DNA of 64,000 nucleotides from Paraclostridium ghonii (GTDB lineage Bacteria; Bacillota; Clostridia; Peptostreptococcales; Peptostreptococcaceae), in assembly GCF_030815085.1 (NCBI RefSeq), contig NZ_JAUSWG010000013.1; one strand, given 5' to 3'. Shown one piece after another: positions 58,587 through 64,000 of this stretch. A program made the translations under genes and the position numbers. Each line of letters opens with the position of its first letter. Within the stretch, counting starts at the first letter, position 1. A model generated the notes under the pieces. The model saw only the letters and a program-made list of their open reading frames with translations, searched no databases and was not told where the DNA came from.

Positions 58587-59969
58587 CTATGCCCATACTT
58601 TTTCAGGTGCCCATATTTCTTCATCTGTAGGCACTTTTGCTTCTGCATTGTAAAAACCTATTCTTGATACATTAATTAAATGCTTATAATCTAAGTTTTC
58701 AGAAATACTGTTATTCCCCCATGAACCACAACCTAATGTAGTTGTTGGTGCAAAACCATTATATAAGCTTCCACCTGCTGAAGTTGAAGATGGTTGGTTT
58801 ACTACAAGTCTACTCACTGTTAACTTAGTTGATGCATATTTAATGTTTTCTTTATTATTTGAATGAATAGCACATGAATGTCCTTTTCCTTCTACTTCTA
58901 AATTAGATTGAGCTATTTCTACTGCATCCTCGAAATTATCATATTCAAATGAAATCATTACTGGGCACATTTTTTCTTTACATAATACATCTTCAAAGCC
59001 CTTACCTCTTGCTTTTAATATAATAACTTTAGTATCATTTGGAACTTCTACACCTGCTAAGTTAGCAATGAATTGAACGCTTTGACCAACTATTTTTCCA
59101 TTGATAGTTCCATCAACGAAAATTACTTTTGCAAATTTTTCTATAGTTTCTTCATCCTCTACATAAAAAGCTCCATTTGCTTTAAATGCATCTATAGTTT
59201 CTTTATAAAGTTCCTTAGGTATTATTGCACTTTGTTCTCCAGAACATATAATTCCATTATCAAAAGTTCTTCCAGTAACTATTTTTGCTACAGCTTCTTT
59301 TATATTAACATCTCTATCTATTATACACTGTACATTACCAGCACCTACTCCATAAGCTGGTTTTCCACTACTATATGCAGATTTAACCATACCCATACCA
59401 CCAGTAGCTACTACTACATCTACTGCTTTCATAAGTTCTAAACTTAGTTCAATAGTTGGTTCTTCTATAATTTGAATTAAATTTTCTGGTGCTCCAAGTT
59501 TTGTAATAGCTTCTTTAAATAAGTCTACTACATATTTACAACATTTTTTAGATCTTGGGTGTGGAGAAACAATAATAGAATTTCCTCCTTTTAATGCAAA
59601 CATAGCATTACACATTGGAGTAACAATAGGATTTGTACATGGTGTTATAGCTCCAACTACTCCTTTAGGTTTAGCAACTTTAATAAGAGCTTTTTCTGTA
59701 TCTTCTTCTAGTATTCCTATTGATTTTTTATCTTTTAAGTTATTCCATATAACTTTTGATTTTCCCTTATTTTTAGAAACCTTGTCTTCATAAACTCCCA
59801 TTCTTGTTTCTTCAACTGCCATTTTAGCCAATTCTTCTGCTCTATCATATACTATCTTACCAATTTCTCTTACTATTTCATCTACTTGTTCTTGATTAAA
59901 CTTTTCATACTCTCTTTGTGCTTCCCCTGATTTCTTTACTAACTCTGCAATATATTCTTTTGCTTCCAT
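58587..59969 (-). CDS. sucD: CoA-acylating succinate-semialdehyde dehydrogenase
   Basis: The 460-residue protein is a CoA-dependent aldehyde dehydrogenase: PKGVVGAITPCTNPIVTPMC, VVATGGMGMVKSAYSSGKPA, and the catalytic Cys in FDNGIICSGEQSA, with CGSWGNNSISENL near the end. It reduces succinyl-CoA to succinate semialdehyde in the clostridial succinate/4-hydroxybutyrate pathway. It lies 26 bases upstream of 4hbD. ATG 59969 follows GGAGGGGTTT. Confidence 0.92.
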   Translation of the reverse strand: MEAKEYIAELVKKSGEAQREYEKFNQEQVDEIVREIGKIVYDRAEELAKMAVEETRMGVYEDKVSKNKGKSKVIWNNLKDKKSIGILEEDTEKALIKVAKPKGVVGAITPCTNPIVTPMCNAMFALKGGNSIIVSPHPRSKKCCKYVVDLFKEAITKLGAPENLIQIIEEPTIELSLELMKAVDVVVATGGMGMVKSAYSSGKPAYGVGAGNVQCIIDRDVNIKEAVAKIVTGRTFDNGIICSGEQSAIIPKELYKETIDAFKANGAFYVEDEETIEKFAKVIFVDGTINGKIVGQSVQFIANLAGVEVPNDTKVIILKARGKGFEDVLCKEKMCPVMISFEYDNFEDAVEIAQSNLEVEGKGHSCAIHSNNKENIKYASTKLTVSRLVVNQPSSTSAGGSLYNGFAPTTTLGCGSWGNNSISENLDYKHLINVSRIGFYNAEAKVPTDEEIWAPEKVWA

Positions 59970-60011
59970 ATAAACCCCTCCATACTCTCTGTAGATTGTA
60001 TAATTTATTGT

Positions 60012-60057
60012 CTTAGTTACCTAAATACTTGATATGACTAGCAGATAGGTAACTAAG
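60012..60057 (-). repeat. 12-bp perfect inverted repeat between abfT and sucD
   Basis: CTTAGTTACCTA (60012-60023) and TAGGTAACTAAG (60046-60057) pair around 22 bases. There is no U-tract in the direction of transcription, so an mRNA-processing or stabilising hairpin is more likely than a terminator. Confidence 0.6.
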
Positions 60058-60094
60058 TTTAAAGATTTCTTTTAAAATTCTTAATATGTACAAA

Positions 60095-61426
60095 CTAATT
60101 GTACGCCTTACTATATCCAATATCATCAAATTTCTTATTGAATCTATTTTCCCACTCTTTAATAAGCTCTTCTCTAAAATTAGGATGAGCTATATTTATA
60201 AGTGCTTTTGCTCTTTCTTTTAAAGATTTTCCTCTAAGCTCTGCTATACCATATTCTGTAGCTACATAATGAACATCATTTCTAGATGTAGTTACAGCTG
60301 CTCCATTGTCCAAGAAAGGTACTATTCTTGATACCTTACCTTTTGATGCAGTTGAAGGTATTGCAATTATTGATTTTCCACCTTTAGACATGTTAGCCCC
60401 TCTTATAAAATCAACTTGACCTCCAACACCGCTAAATTGTTTGATTCCAATAGATTCTGAAGCTATTTGCCCCATTAAATCTATTTGAATACAAGAATTT
60501 ATTGATATCATATTATCATTTGAACCTATAACAGTAGGATTATTTACATAATCTACTGGAAATGTTTCTACCATTGGATTATCATTAACAAAATCGTATA
60601 GTTTTTGTGTACCCATTAAAAAAGTTACTATCATTTTATTTTTATGAAGATTCTTTCTTTTATTTGTAATTACTCCTGCTTCAACTAATTCAACTACTCC
60701 ATCTGATATCATTTCAGAATGAATACCTAAATCCTTTTTATCTTTTAAAAATAGAAGTACAGCATCTGGTATAGCACCTATCCCTAACTGAAGTGTAGAC
60801 CCATCTTCTATAAGTTTTGCACAGTTTTCTCCTATTGCCTTTTCTATTTCGCCAATCCTAGAAGGTTTAAGTTCTATAATATCATAATCAACCTCAACTA
60901 TATAATCAATATCCTTTATATGTATAAAAGAATCTCCTAAAGTTCTTGGCATTTTAGGATTAACTTCTGCTATTACAAGTTTTGCACACTCAGCTGCTGG
61001 TTTAGTGTAGTCATTAGATATTCCAAAACTACAGTAACCATTATTGTCTGGAGGTGAAACTTGAATTATAGCTACATCCACCTTTAAATATTCTTCTTTA
61101 AAAAGTCTTGGTACTTCAGAAAAGTGGCAAGGAGTAAAATCCGCTCTTCCTTCTGCCACAGCCTCTCTAGTAGAAGATCCTACAAATAAAGCATTATGTT
61201 TAAAGTTGAACTCTTTATCTTTTTTCACATACTCTCCAGGGCCCATTCCAATCATATGTACTATTTCCACATTAGAATATCTTTCACTTTCATTAACCAT
61301 TGCTTCTATAACTTTTTGGGGTTCCCCTGCTGCATGCCCAGTAACAATTCTACTGCCACTTTTAATCTTTTGAGCAGCACCCCCTGCTGATATTAATTTT
61401 TCTTTATATAAAGTCTTCCAATCCAT
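60095..61426 (-). CDS. abfT: 4-hydroxybutyrate CoA-transferase
   Basis: The 443-residue protein belongs to the acetyl-CoA hydrolase/transferase family: GSRIVTGHAAGEPQKVIEAM, STREAVAEGRADFTPCHFSE, QLGIGAIPDAVLLFL, SIGIKQFSGVGGQVDFIRGA and YGIAELRGKSLKERAKALI. The catalytic Glu is expected in HSEMISDGVVEL. It activates 4-hydroxybutyrate to its CoA ester. It is also called cat2. It may also supply the succinyl-CoA step, since no cat1 is in the window. Confidence 0.92.
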   Translation of the reverse strand: MDWKTLYKEKLISAGGAAQKIKSGSRIVTGHAAGEPQKVIEAMVNESERYSNVEIVHMIGMGPGEYVKKDKEFNFKHNALFVGSSTREAVAEGRADFTPCHFSEVPRLFKEEYLKVDVAIIQVSPPDNNGYCSFGISNDYTKPAAECAKLVIAEVNPKMPRTLGDSFIHIKDIDYIVEVDYDIIELKPSRIGEIEKAIGENCAKLIEDGSTLQLGIGAIPDAVLLFLKDKKDLGIHSEMISDGVVELVEAGVITNKRKNLHKNKMIVTFLMGTQKLYDFVNDNPMVETFPVDYVNNPTVIGSNDNMISINSCIQIDLMGQIASESIGIKQFSGVGGQVDFIRGANMSKGGKSIIAIPSTASKGKVSRIVPFLDNGAAVTTSRNDVHYVATEYGIAELRGKSLKERAKALINIAHPNFREELIKEWENRFNKKFDDIGYSKAYN

Positions 61427-61478
61427 TATTTCACCCCTTGATTTCTAGGATCTTTTTAGTAGTATTCCTCTATTTTGA

Positions 61479-62945
61479 CTATATTTTAGCTAGTTCTTTT
61501 ATTTGAGCTATATCTTTAGCTAACTCTTTTTTCTTATTTAGATTGCTTTGTCTTGAAATCATAATTCTTTGTGCTTGAGGTGAACCTGCTCCATGCATAG
61601 ATTCTGTTCTATATCCAACAGCAGCAGTTCCTAAAGTAATATTTTCTATAAGTCTTAAAACTCTCAGTCTATCCTCAGTTGGAACACTATCAACACCTTT
61701 TAAATATTTATCAATATAAGGACCTATTTTAGGATCTTTGAAATCTTTTTCAGAAGGCATAGTTACCATAATACCTCCAGCTATATCTTCTGCTAATCTA
61801 GCAATTTCATATGGCATTCTTGTTATATTTTGTTTGCAAACATTTGCAAGTAATAAATCTATTTGATAATTTCCTGATTTTGTTTTACATCCTTCACATG
61901 AACAAGCAATACCGCAACTGTATAGCGTTTCATTTAAATGAGTCATTTCAATTAATTTATCCTTTACATGTGAAGCTCTATCTGCACCATTATACTCAGC
62001 AGCTAATCCCGCTGCTCCAATAAGTACATCTCCAACCCCAACTTTACATCCACCGTAACTTTGTCTATGATAACCTGCAAATCTTTCCACTAACATACCT
62101 GAAAACTTAACTTCCCCATTTAAAAAGATTCTTTCATTTGGTACAAATACATCTTCAAATATAGTTAAAGTTTCATGTCCTCCAAATCTTGGGTTACCCA
62201 TATCTATGTCTGCTCCTTCTTCAAGCTTTCTAGTATCGCAAGATTGACGTCCATATACACTAAATATTCCTTCTGTATCAGTTGGTACAGCAAAAGCTAT
62301 TGCCCAATCCTCGTCGTCAGGTCCCATAGTTATAGTTGGCATAACAAGAATTTCATGAGAATTAACCATTCCAGTTTGATGAGCTTTAGCACCTCTTACT
62401 ACAACTCCATCCTCTCTTCTTTCAACTACTCTTAGGAATAAATCTGGATCAGCTTGTTTATGTGGAGGTAAGCCCCTATCCCCTTTTGGATCTGTCATTG
62501 CTCCATCAACTACTAAATCATTTTCTTGAACGTATATCATATACTCTTTAAATTTTTCATGATAATTAGTTCCACAAGCTTCATCTATTTCAAAAGTTGT
62601 ACTATAAACAGCGTTGAATGCATCCATTCCTACACAACGTTGAAAACATGACCCAGTTTTTTGACCGCATAAACGCTGCATTTTAACTTTATTAATTAAA
62701 TCTTCAGTACTTTGATGGATATGGCAAAATCTATTAATTCTTTTTCCTGTAAGATTAGAAACCGCTGTCATCACATCTTCATATTGTGGATCTTGAGCTA
62801 ATTCATAAGTCATAGCTACAGAATTAAGTGATGGACGAATTATAGGATGATCTACAGGATTTTCTATTAATTCCCCAAATAAATAAACTTTTTGTTTTAC
62901 CTCTCTAAGACTTTCTATGTACTGTTCTTTTGTCATTAATGCCAT
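61479..62945 (-). CDS. abfD: 4-hydroxybutyryl-CoA dehydratase
   Basis: The 488-residue flavoprotein is typical AbfD. The [4Fe-4S] ligands are visible: two Cys in TGSCFQRCVGMD (three residues between) and His plus Cys in YHRQSYGGCKVG. FAD-related MVNSHEILVMPT and the end TESMHGAGSPQAQRIMISRQ fit too. It dehydrates 4-hydroxybutyryl-CoA to crotonyl-CoA with a radical mechanism; the enzyme is oxygen-sensitive. First gene of the minus-strand operon; ATG 62945 has GGGGGTATTTTT upstream. Confidence 0.97.
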   Translation of the reverse strand: MALMTKEQYIESLREVKQKVYLFGELIENPVDHPIIRPSLNSVAMTYELAQDPQYEDVMTAVSNLTGKRINRFCHIHQSTEDLINKVKMQRLCGQKTGSCFQRCVGMDAFNAVYSTTFEIDEACGTNYHEKFKEYMIYVQENDLVVDGAMTDPKGDRGLPPHKQADPDLFLRVVERREDGVVVRGAKAHQTGMVNSHEILVMPTITMGPDDEDWAIAFAVPTDTEGIFSVYGRQSCDTRKLEEGADIDMGNPRFGGHETLTIFEDVFVPNERIFLNGEVKFSGMLVERFAGYHRQSYGGCKVGVGDVLIGAAGLAAEYNGADRASHVKDKLIEMTHLNETLYSCGIACSCEGCKTKSGNYQIDLLLANVCKQNITRMPYEIARLAEDIAGGIMVTMPSEKDFKDPKIGPYIDKYLKGVDSVPTEDRLRVLRLIENITLGTAAVGYRTESMHGAGSPQAQRIMISRQSNLNKKKELAKDIAQIKELAKI

Positions 62946-63212
62946 AAAAATACCCCCTATGTATATCTAGTGTGTACCTTGATACACCCTTATATTTTAC
63001 TTATTTTATACACAAACTACATATGATTTATGTAGCCTATAATTCTTACCTACAATAACTTGTAATTGTTTTTTATTTGTTCTTCTTATAATTCTTTTGT
63101 TTTTATTTGTAGCTATTAGATACTATATTTTTAGATATTTTATCTTATTTAGCCCTTTAATCACTTTAATATAGGTTTTGGAATAAATTTATTGGTTTAA
63201 CTTGTCTCAATA
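62946..63212. other. Upstream region of abfD, no gene seen
   Basis: AT-rich sequence with a small GTGTA/TACAC hairpin near 62968-62985. It must hold the abfD promoter on the minus strand; I cannot assign boxes with confidence, and see no regulator site. Confidence 0.4.
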
Positions 63213-63450
63213 TTAATTTTTTAACAAACTTTGAAATTCCTCTGGTAATCCACTACCAATATAATTTTCCAACTGGTTTAATCCAAGGCTTATATTCTTT
63301 GCCTGTAATTTAACAAACTACCTTCTGCATCATCCGATCCCTCAAATTCAGCACCTCTTAATGTAAACAACGATACATAAGTAATTAATAAAATGCTAAT
63401 TTTAAAGAAACTATAAGGAATATTACACTTGAAATAATAACGTTTTCCAT
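63213..63450 (-). pseudogene. Decayed cbiN-like (cobalt transport) pseudogene
   Basis: On the minus strand ATG 63450, behind AAAGGAGATGATG, begins MENVIISSVIFLIVSLKLAF and then stops. In other frames the CbiN pattern continues: LRGAEFEGSDDAEG, then YKPWIKPVGKL and SGLPEEFQSLLKN, corresponding to the GADxxAEE, Y-PW--P and SGE-ESLLFALQA parts of CbiN, the small membrane component of cobalt ECF transporters. At least two frameshifts and one stop break it, and the C-terminal membrane span is missing. No other cbi genes are visible. Confidence 0.6.
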
Positions 63451-64000
63451 ACATCATCTCCTTTAAACTTTTATCCTTAGCCAGTATTAATTAAAGTAAA
63501 ACTATAAATTTAAGAAGTATTTTAAAAAACACATTCTACAAGATGTTATAACTCTACTGATATTTATGTAATATGAAAAAATAATGATATTTTAGTAGAT
63601 TTATGTTATAGGTTTGAATTGACAACTCACAGAACAAAAAACCTCTCAACCTACGCGTTAAACGTTTTCTTGATGTGTTTAATTATGTACAATTACACGT
63701 AAATATTAAATAAAGACATCCCTATCCCACTTAAAGTTATAGTCTAAAATAAAGGTCTTAATTTCTTGTTCTTTTATACATCTTTTTACGATATAAGCAT
63801 AGCACTGTTTATATAAAAAATCAACCAAAATGCAAAAAACCCTTCAAAAGCATAAAATATTACATTACATTAATTTTTTATATCTACCATGCTTGAAATT
63901 ACCTAGAGTATAACAACATAAAAAGTGTATTTTAAAAGACCTGTTGACTAGCATTTTTAAAATAAATTTATACTTTTGATAATATTTAAGGAATAGTTGA
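63451..64000. other. Gene-poor right end, possible coding relics
   Basis: No intact gene is seen in the last 550 bases. On the minus strand a 36-codon open stretch at 63706-63815 reads CYAYIVKRCIKEQEIKTFIL then YNFKWDRDVFI, without start codon. This could be another decayed gene. The rest is AT-rich. Confidence 0.4.

Noticed and set aside
59073..59441. Plus-strand open frame within sucD
   Set aside because: It is a low-complexity Ser/Tyr/Phe shadow of the sucD gene with no ribosome site.

Overview
The window is AT-rich DNA from a spore-forming, anaerobic Firmicute, most likely a member of the Peptostreptococcaceae (Clostridioides / Paraclostridium / Romboutsia-like). The evidence is the low GC, strong AGGAGG-type ribosome sites with frequent TTG/GTG starts, spoVS and sspH spore genes, a Sec-containing HesB-like protein, a clostridial FMN riboswitch operon, accBCDA behind a FapR-type operator, and a succinate/4-hydroxybutyrate fermentation cluster. 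The species assignment is inference.

Bases 1-16,750 are mobile DNA. The first ~100 bases look like the 3' guide-RNA end of an IS605/IStron-type element. Then comes a siphophage head-completion and tail module (connector, stopper, gp10-like, terminator, tube, G/GT chaperones with a GGGTTTG slip site, tape measure, Dit, Tal) that stops without a recognisable lysis module. It is followed by a likely type I toxin/antisense-RNA pair (7.9-8.1 kb), a coiled-coil peptide gene, a TnpB/Cas12-like RuvC nuclease gene, a six-repeat CRISPR array starting 136 bp after it, and the C-terminal relic of another TnpB. From 10.8 to 16.6 kb there is a plasmid-like module: two small membrane proteins, a large HerA/VirB4-type ATPase, a hairpin- and repeat-rich non-coding block (candidate origin or oriT), and on the minus strand a coiled-coil protein, a small basic protein and a winged-helix replication protein. 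A frameshifted C-terminal fragment of a YfcC-type transporter at 16.8-17.0 kb marks return to chromosome.

Bases 17-46 kb are mostly chromosomal: a glycosyltransferase; the FMN riboswitch and ribD-ribE-ribBA-ribH; an ECF sigma/anti-sigma pair; a DUF3796/XRE pair; a BceRS-like two-component system, a YtrA-type GntR module and a BceAB-like ABC transporter (cell-envelope antibiotic response); an AI-2E family permease; a glucosaminidase and a VanW protein; a collinear run of phosphatase, HI0933-type flavoprotein, aroH, cmk, plsC and ispH; an M29 aminopeptidase and a CorA-type transporter.

Bases 46.7-57 kb hold an orphan tyrosine integrase, a tandem DUF1540 protein, an unusual leucine-rich-repeat protein, the HesB-like selenoprotein (in-frame TGA), trmB, small membrane proteins, the accBCDA operon, spoVS and sspH. 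Bases 57.4-63 kb, on the minus strand, carry abfD-abfT-sucD-4hbD, which convert succinyl-CoA via 4-hydroxybutyrate to crotonyl-CoA. The right end is gene-poor and contains a decayed cbiN.

The most interesting area is 7.9-10.7 kb, where an RNA-guided-nuclease-like gene, a CRISPR array of I-B-like repeats, a type I toxin-antitoxin candidate and TnpB relics lie together on a mobile element.
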